In this document: positions 49,305-58,141 of the stretch, piece by piece
Position numbering within the stretch: the stretch's first letter is position 1
Layout: every line of letters starts with the position of its first letter
Assembly (NCBI GenBank): GCA_964575185.1
Contig: CAZNPW010000002.1
Coordinates: forward strand, 1 to 64,000
Reading direction: 5' to 3'
DNA: 64,000 nucleotides
From: CAZNPW01 sp964575185
GTDB taxonomy: Bacteria > Pseudomonadota > Alphaproteobacteria > Rhodobacterales > Rhodobacteraceae
Position numbers and translations under genes: made by a program
The notes under the pieces: generated by a model
What the model was told of the DNA's origin: nothing
The model's input: the letters and a program-made list of their open reading frames with translations, nothing else
The model's database searches: none

Positions 49305-49507
49305 GGCAGGGGCGGCATGACGCCACAGGCCCGGGCCGCGCGCGTCAGCCCCGCCGCGACCGGGCCGGCCGGACGCCGTGCAGCCCGTGCCCGCGGCCCC
49401 GCCGCCGCCGCCGCCGCCGCGGCGTCCTGCTGCCCATCATCCGCGACGCAGGCGATCTGCCCGTCATCCGCCAGGCCCGCGCGCGCCCCGCCAAGGCCTT
49501 CGTCCCT
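49305..49507. other. Gene-free spacer with a GCC microsatellite
   Basis: Holds a run of GCC triplets (49401-49420). On the plus strand 49425-49500 reads as a peptide-like stretch (LLPIIRDAGDLPVIRQARA), which could be a gene remnant, but there is no start, partner sequence or family I recognise. No terminator or promoter was identified. Confidence 0.4.
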
Positions 49508-50221
49508 TCAGGCCAGCGTCACGCTGACGCGGCGGTTCTCGCGGCCCTTCTTCTCGATGCGGTCGATGACCACGCGGCCGATCTCGCCCGTGCGGGCGAC
49601 ATGGGTGCCGCCGCAGGGCTGCAGGTCCACCTGCCCCGCCCCCTGCCCGATCCGCACCAGCCGCACCCGGCCCTGGCCGACCGGCGGCGCGACGCGCAGG
49701 GTCTTCACGAGGCCGGGGTTGGCGGCGAGCGCGGCGTCGGTGATCCAGTCCTCGGTCACCGCGAGGTCGCGGTCGATCAGCGCGTTGAGCTGCGCCTCCA
49801 GGCCCGGCACGTCGGCGGGCGGGTCGGGCATGTCGAAGTCGAGCCGCCCGCGGGCCTGGGCCACGGCCCCGCCGGTCACCGGCCGCGGGATCACCACCGA
49901 CAGGAGGTGCAGCGCGGTGTGCACCCGCATGTGGGCGAAGCGGCGGTCCCAGTCGAGCACCTGCGTCACGACCGCCCCGACCGGCGGCAGCGACGCGGGC
50001 TCCGCCGGCACCAGCGCGACATGGCCCTCGGCCTTGACCGCGGTGGCGATGGCGATGCGCCCGCCGGGGGCGTCGATCCAGCCGCTGTCGCCGGGCTGGC
50101 CCCCGCCCGTCGGGTAGAACACGGTCCGGTCGAGGATCAGCCCGCCCTCGGGCGTATGGGCGACGACGCGGCCCTCGGCGTGGTCGAGGTAGGGGTCGGC
50201 ACGGAACAGAAGCTCGGTCAT
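49508..50221 (-). CDS. Alanyl-tRNA editing protein, AlaX-like
   Basis: A 237-residue free-standing editing domain homologous to the C-terminal editing part of alanyl-tRNA synthetase; such proteins hydrolyse mischarged Ser- or Gly-tRNA-Ala. TVFYPTGGGQPGDSGWI is the conserved N-terminal block. Zn ligands are in MRVHTALHLLSVVI (HxxxH) and QPCGGTHVARTGEIG (Cys and His). Start at the ATG at 50221, overlapping the stop of the upstream channel gene by four bases. It is the last gene of the cysK - channel - editing operon. The frame is open far upstream across the channel gene, but that part is not coding. Confidence 0.9.
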   Translation of the reverse strand: MTELLFRADPYLDHAEGRVVAHTPEGGLILDRTVFYPTGGGQPGDSGWIDAPGGRIAIATAVKAEGHVALVPAEPASLPPVGAVVTQVLDWDRRFAHMRVHTALHLLSVVIPRPVTGGAVAQARGRLDFDMPDPPADVPGLEAQLNALIDRDLAVTEDWITDAALAANPGLVKTLRVAPPVGQGRVRLVRIGQGAGQVDLQPCGGTHVARTGEIGRVVIDRIEKKGRENRRVSVTLA

Positions 50222-52695
50222 CCGGGCGCCTCGGGTTCGGGGGGGAGGGGCGGCGGCGGCGGGGCCTCCTCGGCGGCGATCCGCAGCCGCAGGTCGCGGG
50301 CCTGCGGGCTCATGTCGATGCCCTCGGCGGCGAAGCGCGCCGCGATCTGGTGGTTGATCTCGGTCCTGACCTGGATCGAGAAGTTCACGTCGCGCAGGAT
50401 CACCCGGATCTCGAAGCTGATCGCTTCGGCCGAAAACCCCATCAGCGCGACGATCGGGGCGGGGGTCAGGATGGCCAGCGGCTGCGCCTCGGCGATCTCG
50501 CGCAGGATGCGCTCCACCGCGCGCGTGTCGGTGCCGGGCGTGACGTTGACCGGCACGATCAGCCGCCCGGCCAGGTTGAACCGCGTCCAGTTCGTCACCC
50601 GGCCCGACACGAAGTCGGCGTTCGGCACGATCACGTCGGACCGGTCGAAGGTCTGGATGCGGGTCGACCGGACCGAGATCGCCTTGACGATCCCGCTGAC
50701 CGTGCCGACCTCGACCCAGTCGCCTTCGCTGATCGGCCGCTCGATCAAGAGGATGATGCCCGAGACGAAGTTCGACACGATGTTCTGCAGGCCGAAGCCG
50801 ATCCCGACCGACAGGGCCCCGGCGACGATCGCCAGGCCCGACAGGTCCAGCCCCGCCGAGTTGATCCCGACCAGCGCGGCGAGGAAGATCCCCAGATACC
50901 CGACCCCCGCCGCGATGGCGTTCTGCGCGCCCTGGTCGAGCCGCGTCTTGGGCAGGATGGTCGACTTCAGGCTGCCCTGGAACAGCTTCGTCAGCATGTA
51001 GCCGACCGCGAAGATCAGCGCGAAGACGAGGAAGTTGCTGGGCGAAATCCGCGTCTGGCCGATCTGGAAGCCTTCCTGCACCCGCGTCCAGACCTCGGTC
51101 AGGTCCGACCAGCGCGCGCCCCAGATCAGCAGGAAGGCAGGCAGGCTCGCCAGCGTCAGCGCGAAGCTGACCAGCGTGGGGATCAGCGCCGCCTGTGCCG
51201 CCTCGTCGCTGCGCACCACGGCGGCGTAGATGTCGCCGATGACCTCGTGCGCGATCAGCAGCGCCGCGATCAGCCCCAGCGACAGGATCGCCGGGTAGAT
51301 CAGCGCCCCCGCGGCCGAGATGTAGCCGACGGCGGCAAGCCCCGCCCCCGCCACGCCGATCACCGTCGCGCCCTGCCCGATCAGCCGCATCAGCCCGGTC
51401 TGGAACGACTGCGCCGTGTCCGCCGCGGCCTGCCTGCGGATCAGCCGGCCGGTGCGCATCAGCACGAGCCCGCCCGCGACGAGGATCGGCAGCGCCAGCA
51501 CGGCGACCGCGGCCTCGGAGCTCGCGAGCCGGGTCAGCGCGGTGTAGCGGAAGGTCTCCACCACCAGCACGACGCCCAGGCTCGCGGCGAGGAACCGGCC
51601 CTGCGGCCGCAGCGGCTCGGGCACGTCGAGCGGGCCGTCGTCCTGGCCGAAGGGGAAGATGCGGTGGCCGAGCCAGATGGCGGCGAACAGCGTCACCCCC
51701 ATGACCGGCAGTTCGGCCACGAGGTCCCGGCCGAGCCGGCCGAGCATCCCCGACAGCTCCAGCGCCTGCGCCAGCGCGACCACGCCCACCGTCGGCACGA
51801 GGATCTGGCCCAAGGAGGCGACGAAGGCCCAGAGCCGTTCGGTGCGCCGGCCGGTCTGCGACTGCAGCCGCAGCACCAGCGCGTCGATCCAGCCCCGCCC
51901 GCGCCACAGCAGCACGATCGCGGCGAGGAGGTAGGCCAGGATCAGCGGCAGGTTGTTGACCAGCGCGACGCGGTTCGACGGCCAGCGCAGCGCGGCCTGC
52001 GTCTCGGCATAGAGCGTGACCGCGACGTCGCGCAGCGCGCCGAGGCCGTCGTCCCAGTTCTGCGGGTTGAGCGGCATCGGCCACAGCTTCAGAAGCTCGC
52101 TCGCCGCCTGCGCGCGCAAGCCGCGGTCGATCTCGGCCACCAGCCCGTCGGCCCGCCGCCAGGCCTCTTCGGCGGCGAGGCCGGGGGCCTGCAGCCGCGT
52201 CAGGTCCGCCGTCAGCCGCGCGCGGCGGTCGGCGATGTCCTGCGCCTCGGCCGGGTCGGCGGGGCCGAGCGCGGTGATCTGGTCGCGCACGGTGGCGATG
52301 CGGGGCGCGTTGGTCGCCTGCGCGGCGAGGAAGCGCTCGCGCCAGTCCACCACCTCGGCCCGGACCGCCTCGAGCTGGCCGCGCGGGACGTCGGGCAAAA
52401 GCGTCAGCGATTCCGCGCGGTTGGCCACCGTCTCCCACTGGCTGTAGTCGAGCGCGGGGGTCTTGACGAAGGTGATCGTGCGGTTCGCGGCGGCGGGCGC
52501 GGCCTGCGCCGGGCCGCTGCCCGCGGCGCGTGGGGCGAGCGGCGGCAGCGCCGACGGCGGGGGTGCCGGGGCGGTTTCGGGCGCGGGGGTCGCCGGGGCC
52601 TCGGGGGCGGGCGTCCCCGGCACCTCCTGCGCCGCCGCCGGGGCCAGCGCGGCGAGGCAGGCGAGGACCGCGAGAAAGCGCCGCAGCGCCGTCAT
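50218..52695 (-). CDS. Mechanosensitive channel with DUF3772 domain (MscS family)
   Basis: An 825-residue inner-membrane protein. A signal peptide (LAVLACLAALAPAAAQ) and a Pro/Ala-rich linker precede a periplasmic helical DUF3772 region to about residue 200. About ten transmembrane helices follow, then the MscS pore and beta domain: GAQNAIAAGVGYLGIF, GIGFGLQNIVSNFVSGIILL (pore helix TM3), ERPISEGDWVEVG and FDRSDVIVPNADFVSGRVTN. It should gate on membrane tension and protect against hypo-osmotic shock. Start at the ATG at 52695; its first four bases overlap the cysK stop and its stop overlaps the AlaX gene. The acidic, Pro-rich C-terminus is short. Confidence 0.88.
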   Translation of the reverse strand: MTALRRFLAVLACLAALAPAAAQEVPGTPAPEAPATPAPETAPAPPPSALPPLAPRAAGSGPAQAAPAAANRTITFVKTPALDYSQWETVANRAESLTLLPDVPRGQLEAVRAEVVDWRERFLAAQATNAPRIATVRDQITALGPADPAEAQDIADRRARLTADLTRLQAPGLAAEEAWRRADGLVAEIDRGLRAQAASELLKLWPMPLNPQNWDDGLGALRDVAVTLYAETQAALRWPSNRVALVNNLPLILAYLLAAIVLLWRGRGWIDALVLRLQSQTGRRTERLWAFVASLGQILVPTVGVVALAQALELSGMLGRLGRDLVAELPVMGVTLFAAIWLGHRIFPFGQDDGPLDVPEPLRPQGRFLAASLGVVLVVETFRYTALTRLASSEAAVAVLALPILVAGGLVLMRTGRLIRRQAAADTAQSFQTGLMRLIGQGATVIGVAGAGLAAVGYISAAGALIYPAILSLGLIAALLIAHEVIGDIYAAVVRSDEAAQAALIPTLVSFALTLASLPAFLLIWGARWSDLTEVWTRVQEGFQIGQTRISPSNFLVFALIFAVGYMLTKLFQGSLKSTILPKTRLDQGAQNAIAAGVGYLGIFLAALVGINSAGLDLSGLAIVAGALSVGIGFGLQNIVSNFVSGIILLIERPISEGDWVEVGTVSGIVKAISVRSTRIQTFDRSDVIVPNADFVSGRVTNWTRFNLAGRLIVPVNVTPGTDTRAVERILREIAEAQPLAILTPAPIVALMGFSAEAISFEIRVILRDVNFSIQVRTEINHQIAARFAAEGIDMSPQARDLRLRIAAEEAPPPPPLPPEPEAPG

Positions 52696-53726
52696 GCGTC
52701 CTCGAACACCGTCGGGATCGCGCGGGGCGCGCGGTCGAGCCATTCCGGCACCGGCAACCCTTTTTCCTTCAGGAACGCGGGGTTGTAGAGCTTGGACTGG
52801 TAGCGGCTGCCGTAGTCGCACAGGATGGTGACGATGGTCTTGCCCCGCCCCATGTCGCGCGCCATCCGCATCGCGCCCGCCACGTTCACGCCGGTCGATC
52901 CGCCCATGCAGATGCCTTCCTCGGCCAGCAGGTCGAAGACGACGGGCAGCGCCTCGGCGTCGGGGATGCGGTAGCTGTAGTCGGGCGTAAACCCTTGCAG
53001 GTTCGCGGTAATCCGGCCCTGGCCGATGCCTTCGGTGATCGACGACCCCGGGCTGTCGAGCGTGCCGGTGGTATAGAAGCTGTGCAGGGCCGCCCCTTCG
53101 GGGTCGGCGAGGCCGATCTTCACGCCCCGGGGCTGCAGCGCCATCGCGACCCCTGCGACCGTCCCCCCGGTCCCCACGGCGCAGATGAAGCCGTCGACCC
53201 TGCCGCCCGTCTGGTCCCAGATTTCCGGGCCCGTGCCCTCGATGTGGGCCTGGCGGTTGGCCACGTTGTCGAACTGGTTGGCCCAGATCGCCCCGTTCGG
53301 CTCGGTCCTGTCCAGCGTCCGGGCCAGCCGTTCGGAGTAGCGGACGTAGTTGTTGGGGTTGCGGTAGGGCACCGCGGGGACCTGCACGAGCTCCGCGCCC
53401 GCCAGCCGCAGCATGTCCTTCTTTTCCTGGCTTTGCGTTTCGGGGATGACGATAACCGTGCGGAATCCGAGGCTTGCGCCGACGAGGGCGAGGCCGATGC
53501 CGGTGTTGCCCGCCGTCCCCTCGACGATCGTCCCGCCCGGCCGCAGCACCCCGCGCGCCACCGCGTCGCGGATGATGTAGAGCGCGGCGCGGTCCTTGAC
53601 CGACTGGCCGGGGTTCAGGAACTCGGCCTTGCCCCAGATCTCGCAGCCCGTGGCCTCCGACGCCTTGCGCAGGCGGATCAGGGGGGTGTTGCCGATGGAG
53701 GCGGCAAGGTCGGCATAGGCGCGCAT
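52692..53726 (-). CDS. cysK: Cysteine synthase A
   Basis: A 344-residue PLP enzyme that makes L-cysteine from O-acetylserine and sulfide. SIGNTPLIRL starts the N-terminal domain; the PLP Lys is in NPGQSVKDRAALYI; the substrate loop is EGTAGNTGIGLALVG; the PLP phosphate loop is GFICAVGTGGTVAG; ITEGIGQGR and MGGSTGVNV follow. It is longer than E. coli CysK (about 320 residues), with an extra C-terminal stretch (NPAFLKEKGLPVPEWL), as in other alphaproteobacteria. Start at the ATG at 53726. First gene of the operon with the channel and AlaX genes; repeat C lies 160 bp upstream. Confidence 0.93.
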   Translation of the reverse strand: MRAYADLAASIGNTPLIRLRKASEATGCEIWGKAEFLNPGQSVKDRAALYIIRDAVARGVLRPGGTIVEGTAGNTGIGLALVGASLGFRTVIVIPETQSQEKKDMLRLAGAELVQVPAVPYRNPNNYVRYSERLARTLDRTEPNGAIWANQFDNVANRQAHIEGTGPEIWDQTGGRVDGFICAVGTGGTVAGVAMALQPRGVKIGLADPEGAALHSFYTTGTLDSPGSSITEGIGQGRITANLQGFTPDYSYRIPDAEALPVVFDLLAEEGICMGGSTGVNVAGAMRMARDMGRGKTIVTILCDYGSRYQSKLYNPAFLKEKGLPVPEWLDRAPRAIPTVFEDA

Positions 53727-53886
53727 CGCGGGACCTGCTGTTTTGCCCCTGTCTAGGCCGGGGGGCGGGGGGATTCAACCGCTCCGCGCCCGGCCCCGCG
53801 GCCCGTTGCGCGCCGGACCCTGCGGCGCGGCCGGAGGGGGGGCGGCGGGCGCAACGGGGCGTGCGAGCGTCGGTCGGCAAGGCCTT

Positions 53887-54010
53887 GCGAACGCGGCGTT
53901 CATCAGGCTCCGCGACGGTCTGCCGGACGTCTTCCGCGCGTCTTCCTTGCGTCTTCCTTCCGTCTTCCGCCGCAGGGGTCGCAGGGGGCGTCAACCACGC
54001 GCGGCGAATC
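53887..54010 (+). repeat. 124-bp intergenic element, copy C
   Basis: Five heptamers at an 11-bp period begin at 53918 (variant GTCTGCC), 53929, 53940, 53951 and 53962; then 21 bp, GTCAACC (53990-53996), 7 bp, GCGAATC (54004-54010). The position that is GTTAACC in copies A and B reads GCGAACG here (53887-53893), so this side has decayed. It lies between cysK and the aminotransferase gene, ending 8 bp before the latter's stop codon. No gene is present in 53727-54018. Confidence 0.82.
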
Positions 54011-54018
54011 GGCGGCCC

Positions 54019-55428
54019 TCAGGCCGCGACGGGTTCTGCGGCGACGAACATCCCGTCGGCGCGCAGCCCCCGATACGCCTCGTCGAGCGAGGTCCGCGCG
54101 CGGGCGATCAGCACGTCGATCTCGGCCGGCGTGATCGGCAGGGGGGGCGCGATGATCATCCGGTCGCCGACGTGGCGCATCACCAGGTTGTTGGCGAAGC
54201 AGCGCTCGCGCACGCGGTAGCCGACCTTGCCCGCCTCGGAGGCGAACTTCGCCCGGCGCGCCTTGTCCGGGGTCAGCGCCAGGCTGCCCATCAGGCCCAC
54301 GAGCTTCGTCTCGCCGACCATCGGGTGATCGGAAAGCGCGTGCCAGCGTTCGGCGAGGTAGGGATGCGCCACCTCGCGGCAGTGGTCGACCAGCCCTTCC
54401 TCGGCGATGATCCGCAGGTTCTCCAGCGCCACCGCCGCCGCCACGGGGTGGCCCGAATAGGTGTAGCCGTGGTTGAAGTCGCCCCCTGCGGCGAGCGTGG
54501 CCGCGACCTCGTCGCAGACGACGGACGCCCCGATCGGGACGTAGCCCGAGGACAGGCCCTTGGCGACGGTCATGATGTGCGGCCGGATGCCGAAGGTCTG
54601 CGACCCGAACCACTGCCCGGTGCGGCCGAAGCCGGTGATGACCTCGTCGGCGATGAGCAGGATGCCGTAGGCGTCGACGATCCGCTGGATTTCCGGCCAG
54701 TAGGTCGCGGGTGGCACGATCACGCCGCCCGCGCCCTGGATCGGCTCGGCGATGAAGGCCCCGACCCGCTCCGGCCCGATCTCGAGGATCGCCGCCTCCA
54801 GTTGCCGCGCGCGGGCGAGGCCGAAGGCCTCGGGCGTCAGGTCGCCGCCTTCGGACCACCAGTCGGGCTGGTCGATGTGGTGGATGCCGGGGATCAGGCC
54901 GCCCTGCTTGTGGATGTATGTCATGCCCCCCAGCGACCCGCCGCCCATGGTCGAGCCGTGGTAGCCGTTCTTGCGGCTGATGATGACCTGCCGGTCGGGC
55001 TGGTCCTTCAGCGCCCAGTAGTGGCGCACGAGGCGGATGTTGGTGTCGTTCGCCTCGGAGCCGGAGCCGGCGAAGAAGACGTGGTTCAGGTCGCCGGGGG
55101 CGAGCTCGGCGATCCTGGCGGCGAGCGCGATGGCCGGGACGTGGGTGGTCTGGAAGAAGGTGTTGTAGTAGCAGAGCTCGCGGATCTGCCGCGCGGCGGT
55201 GTCGGCGAGTTCGTCGCGGCCGTAGCCGATGTTGACGCACCACAGGCCCGACATGCCGTCGATGATCCGCTGGCCGTTCGAATCGGTCAGCCAGACGCCT
55301 TTCGCCCCGGTGATGACCCGCGCCCCCTTGGCCGCGAGCGCGCCCGCGTCGGTGAAGGGGTGCATGTGATGCGCGGCGTCCAGCGCCTGGAGCTCGGCCG
55401 TGGGCAGGTGGTTCGAGATCATGTTCAT
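54019..55428 (-). CDS. Class III omega-aminotransferase (putrescine/taurine--pyruvate type)
   Basis: A 469-residue fold-type I PLP enzyme. MHPFTDAGALAAKGARVI is the typical N-terminus of the beta-alanine/putrescine/taurine--pyruvate transaminase group; FFAGSGSEANDTNIRLVRHY and KNGYHGSTMGGGSLGGM form the PLP-phosphate and substrate loops; the Asp is in LIADEVITGFGRTG and the PLP Lys in TVAKGLSSGYVPIGA; GYTYSGHPVA and VMRHVGDRMIIAPPL follow. I start it at the ATG at 55428 (MNMISNHLP), eight bases after AAGGAG. The palindrome ATTTGATCAAAT and the GntR gene lie directly upstream, so substrate-dependent regulation is likely. Confidence 0.9.
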   Translation of the reverse strand: MNMISNHLPTAELQALDAAHHMHPFTDAGALAAKGARVITGAKGVWLTDSNGQRIIDGMSGLWCVNIGYGRDELADTAARQIRELCYYNTFFQTTHVPAIALAARIAELAPGDLNHVFFAGSGSEANDTNIRLVRHYWALKDQPDRQVIISRKNGYHGSTMGGGSLGGMTYIHKQGGLIPGIHHIDQPDWWSEGGDLTPEAFGLARARQLEAAILEIGPERVGAFIAEPIQGAGGVIVPPATYWPEIQRIVDAYGILLIADEVITGFGRTGQWFGSQTFGIRPHIMTVAKGLSSGYVPIGASVVCDEVAATLAAGGDFNHGYTYSGHPVAAAVALENLRIIAEEGLVDHCREVAHPYLAERWHALSDHPMVGETKLVGLMGSLALTPDKARRAKFASEAGKVGYRVRERCFANNLVMRHVGDRMIIAPPLPITPAEIDVLIARARTSLDEAYRGLRADGMFVAAEPVAA

Positions 55429-55486
55429 GGGCCGCACTCCTTCGGGGTGCGCCCCTTCTACACCGGCCCCCGGGGCGGACGCAATA

Positions 55487-55498
55487 ATTTGATCAAAT
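55487..55498. promoter_or_regulatory. Palindromic operator candidate ATTTGATCAAAT
   Basis: A perfect 12-bp palindrome in an AT-rich patch 59 bp upstream of the aminotransferase start, just past the GntR-gene stop. The position and form (TTGATCAA core) suit binding by a dimeric GntR/FCD regulator, such as the one encoded next to it. It may overlap the aminotransferase promoter. Confidence 0.5.
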
Positions 55499-56142
55499 CA
55501 TTTCAGCGCGGCCCGGACGCCCGCCACGCCGTCGGCGATGTCGCGGCGCATCGCCTGTTCCAGCGCGTCCGCATCGCCCGCGCGCAGGGCGGCGATGGCC
55601 TCCTTGTGGCGGTCGGCCTTGAGGTTCGCGTGGCTCGCCGCGAGCACCTCGCGCAGGGACGGGCCGAAGCGCAGCCAGAGGCCTGCGGCCATCTCGACCA
55701 GCACGGCCGCGCCGCTCGCGGCGTAGAGCGTGAAGTGGAAGGCGTGGTTGGCCTCGAGGTAGGCCGGGATGCGCCCCGCCGCGATGGCCGCGTCGACGCC
55801 TTCGTCGATCGCCGCGAGCCGGTCGGCGAGCCGGCCGCCGCCCGCGACCGCGAGCCCCGCCAGGTGCGGCTCGATCGCCGCGCGCGCGAAGGCGAGCTGG
55901 TCCAGATGCGCGACCGTCAGCACCGGCACGCCGACGCGGCGGTTGTCCTGCGCCACCAGCGCGCCCTCGGCCGACAGCCGCCGGATCGCCTCGCGCACCG
56001 GGGTCATGCCCGCGTCGAGATCGGCGCAGAGGCCCTGGATCGTCACCGGCTGCCCCGGCGCGAGGCGGCCGAACAGCACCATGTCGCGCAGGCGGCCGTA
56101 GACCACCTCGTGCGTCGGCACCTTTCGCGCGCTTGCGTCCAT
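55498..56142 (-). CDS. GntR-family regulator with FCD domain
   Basis: A 214-residue transcription factor. The N-terminal winged helix-turn-helix contains YGRLRDMVLFGRLAPGQPV, then LCADLDAGMTPVREAIRRLS and EGALVAQDNRRVGV. The C-terminal FCD all-helical ligand-binding domain includes ANHAFHFTLYAASG, with His positions of the metal site. Start at the ATG at 56142 after GGAGGG; 12 upstream codons in frame come from the hairpin-linked repeat. It shares a strand with the aminotransferase gene and probably regulates it; the effector is unknown. FadR-type members sense acids or amines. Confidence 0.9.
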   Translation of the reverse strand: MDASARKVPTHEVVYGRLRDMVLFGRLAPGQPVTIQGLCADLDAGMTPVREAIRRLSAEGALVAQDNRRVGVPVLTVAHLDQLAFARAAIEPHLAGLAVAGGGRLADRLAAIDEGVDAAIAAGRIPAYLEANHAFHFTLYAASGAAVLVEMAAGLWLRFGPSLREVLAASHANLKADRHKEAIAALRAGDADALEQAMRRDIADGVAGVRAALK

Positions 56143-56152
56143 GCCCTCCCCG

Positions 56153-56208
56153 TCCTCTTTCCGGCGCAAATACTCCACGGGGGGTGCGGGGGGCGTGAAG
56201 CCCCCCGC
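56153..56208 (-). repeat. Hairpin-linked GGAGTATTT element, copy 3
   Basis: GCGGGGGGC (56186-56194) pairs with GCCCCCCGC (56200-56208). Read on the minus strand it continues ACCCCCCGTGGAGTATTTGC and GCCGGAAAGAGG and ends about 11 bp before the GntR start. Nearly identical to the element at 17714-17768, where rlmB starts at the same relative position. Confidence 0.75.
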
Positions 56209-56260
56209 CGACGCCGGGGCCGGGCGGAACGCCGGGGGTGTATCCCGAACCTGCTGCGCG

Positions 56261-57385
56261 TCAAGTCATCAGCGCGCGCGCGGCCTCGGGCGGCAAAGGG
56301 TCGGGGCGGGTGCAGGTGGTGGTGAGGGTGACGAACTGCCCGGTTGCGCCCGATTCCAGCGCCGCCGTCATCACCTCCACCGCGTGGAGGCTGCGCGACA
56401 GCGCGCAGCGCGGCTCGCGGCCCGCCTCCAGCGCGGCAAGCATCTCGGCCACCCCGGCCATGCGGTAGTTGGCGAGCATCCGGCCGCCGTGGTCCTGGTT
56501 CTCTACCCCGAACGGGTGGTCCCAGGGGGTAACCGCCTGCACGGGGCCGTCGCGCCGCGCGAGCTCCACCGTGCCGCCGAAGAAGTTCGGGTCGGGGATG
56601 AAGAGCGAGCCTTCGGTTCCGTAGATTTCCAGGTTGGCGCGGCGGTGCGCCCAGACGTCCCAGCTGGTCGAGAGGTTGACGGTGGCGCCCGACGCGAACT
56701 CCAGCAGCGCGTGGATGTTCGTGGGGGTGTTGACCGCGACGGTGCGGCCCTTGTGGCCCTTGTCGGCGGTCACGACGCGCTCGCGTTCGGCCGCGCTGGC
56801 GAGCGCGGCCACGCGGCGGACCGGGCCGAGGAGGTTGACGAGCGCGGCGAGGTAGTAGGGGCCCATGTCGAGCATCGGGCCGCCGCCGGGCTGGTAGAAG
56901 AAGTGCGGCCAGGGGTGCCAGTGCTCCATCCCGTGGTTCATGAAGGCGGCGGAGCCCGCGGTCACGCGGCCGATCGCGCCCTCGTCGACCAGCGCGCGGA
57001 CCTGCTGGTGCGCGCCGCCGAGGAAGGTGTCGGGGGCCGAGCCGACCGCGAGGCCCCGCGCGGCGGCGGCGTCGCGCAGGCGCGTGCCCTGGGCCATCGT
57101 CAGGACCACGGGCTTTTCGGAATAGACGTGCTTGCCGGCGGCGAGGGCCGCCATCGAGACGTCGAAATGCGCGTCGGGGATCGTCAGGTTGATGACAAGC
57201 CGGACCTCGGGGTTCACGAGCAGCGCGTCGACGGACTGCGCCGCGACGCCGAACTCCGTTCCGCGCGCCGCCGCGACCTCCATGTTCGCGTCGGCCACCG
57301 CGACCACGCGGGTCCCGCGGAACATGGGCGCGAGCGAAAGGTAGGTGGTGGAGATGTGGCCGCAGCCGATGATGCCGATGGTCAT
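56261..57385 (-). CDS. Gfo/Idh/MocA-family oxidoreductase
   Basis: A 374-residue NAD(P)-dependent sugar or inositol dehydrogenase. The Rossmann motif is IGIIGCGHISTTYLS; the family's EKP motif is YSEKPVVLTMAQG; SAAFMNHGMEHWHPWP and GGPMLDMGPYYLAALVNLLG carry the active-site region with Asp and Tyr/His. The C-terminal beta-sheet domain follows. Start at the ATG at 57385 (MTIGIIGCGH), whose start overlaps the stop of the upstream TIM-barrel gene as ATGA. It is the last gene of the beta-mannosidase operon and probably oxidises or epimerises a released sugar. Confidence 0.9.
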   Translation of the reverse strand: MTIGIIGCGHISTTYLSLAPMFRGTRVVAVADANMEVAAARGTEFGVAAQSVDALLVNPEVRLVINLTIPDAHFDVSMAALAAGKHVYSEKPVVLTMAQGTRLRDAAAARGLAVGSAPDTFLGGAHQQVRALVDEGAIGRVTAGSAAFMNHGMEHWHPWPHFFYQPGGGPMLDMGPYYLAALVNLLGPVRRVAALASAAERERVVTADKGHKGRTVAVNTPTNIHALLEFASGATVNLSTSWDVWAHRRANLEIYGTEGSLFIPDPNFFGGTVELARRDGPVQAVTPWDHPFGVENQDHGGRMLANYRMAGVAEMLAALEAGREPRCALSRSLHAVEVMTAALESGATGQFVTLTTTCTRPDPLPPEAARALMT

Positions 57386-58140
57386 GCGCGCCACCCCTTC
57401 GCGTTGCCGATCGACACGCGGGCGAAGCGGGCGTCGTCGCTGGGCCTGTCGTGTTCCATGATGAAATGCGCGCAGGGCGTCGCCTTCAGCGCCCGATAGA
57501 TCGCGGGCCAGGCGACCGTGCCGGTGCCGACGTCGGCCCAGCCGTCCTCGTCGGCCTTGGCACCTTCGGGAGCGATGTCCTTGACGTGGGCGGTCAGGAT
57601 GCGGGCGCCGTCGCGGGCGATGTAGTGCAGCGGGTCGGCCCCGCCGCGGACGATCCAGGCCACGTCGATCTCCCAGCCGAGGTCGGGGGCGGCGGCCGTC
57701 ATCAGGTCGTGGGGCACCTCGCCGGACGGGAGCTTGCGGAACTCGAAGTCGTGGTTGTGCCAGGCGAAGGCGAAGCCCTCGGCCCTGAGCGGCGCGCCGG
57801 CCTTGGCGAGCCTGCGGCCGAAGGCCGTCCAGCCCGCGGCGTCGGCGGGGCGCAGGTCGGGGGCGATCCAGGGGCAGACGATGGTGGTGATGCCGAGCCT
57901 GCGGGCCATGCGGGCGACGCGGGCGGGGTCGGCCTCGATGTCCTCGAGCGCGAAGTGGCCGGTGGGCATGGCAAGCCCGGCGGCCTGGAGCGCGCGCGCG
58001 ACGGCGTCGGCGGCGGGTTCGTCGGGATACAGCGCGGCGAAGCCTTCGACCCCGGCGTAGCCCGCGTCCCTGAGCATGGCGAGCGTGGCCGCGAGCGGCG
58101 GGTGGTTGCGGCTGGAGTAGAGCTGGTAGTTGAAGGGCAT
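57382..58140 (-). CDS. Sugar phosphate isomerase/epimerase (xylose isomerase-like TIM barrel)
   Basis: A 252-residue AP_endonuc_2-type TIM-barrel protein. Metal-ligand positions: GHFALEDIEADP, AFAWHNHDFEF (His and Glu region), GWEIDVAWIVRGG (Asp), LTAHVKDIAP (His and Asp) and FIMEHDRPSDD (Glu). The MPFNYQLYSSRNHPPLA start and the EGF-like GVEGFAALYP block are typical of IolE/IolH-like epimerases. Start at the ATG at 58140, one base after the mannosidase stop. With the Gfo/Idh/MocA gene it forms a frequent sugar-catabolic pair; such pairs interconvert keto sugars. Substrate unknown. Confidence 0.87.
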   Translation of the reverse strand: MPFNYQLYSSRNHPPLAATLAMLRDAGYAGVEGFAALYPDEPAADAVARALQAAGLAMPTGHFALEDIEADPARVARMARRLGITTIVCPWIAPDLRPADAAGWTAFGRRLAKAGAPLRAEGFAFAWHNHDFEFRKLPSGEVPHDLMTAAAPDLGWEIDVAWIVRGGADPLHYIARDGARILTAHVKDIAPEGAKADEDGWADVGTGTVAWPAIYRALKATPCAHFIMEHDRPSDDARFARVSIGNAKGWRA

Positions 58141-58141
58141 G

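Noticed and set aside
49425..49500. Peptide-like stretch as a gene fragment
   Set aside because: No start, no recognised family and no continuation; too short to support.
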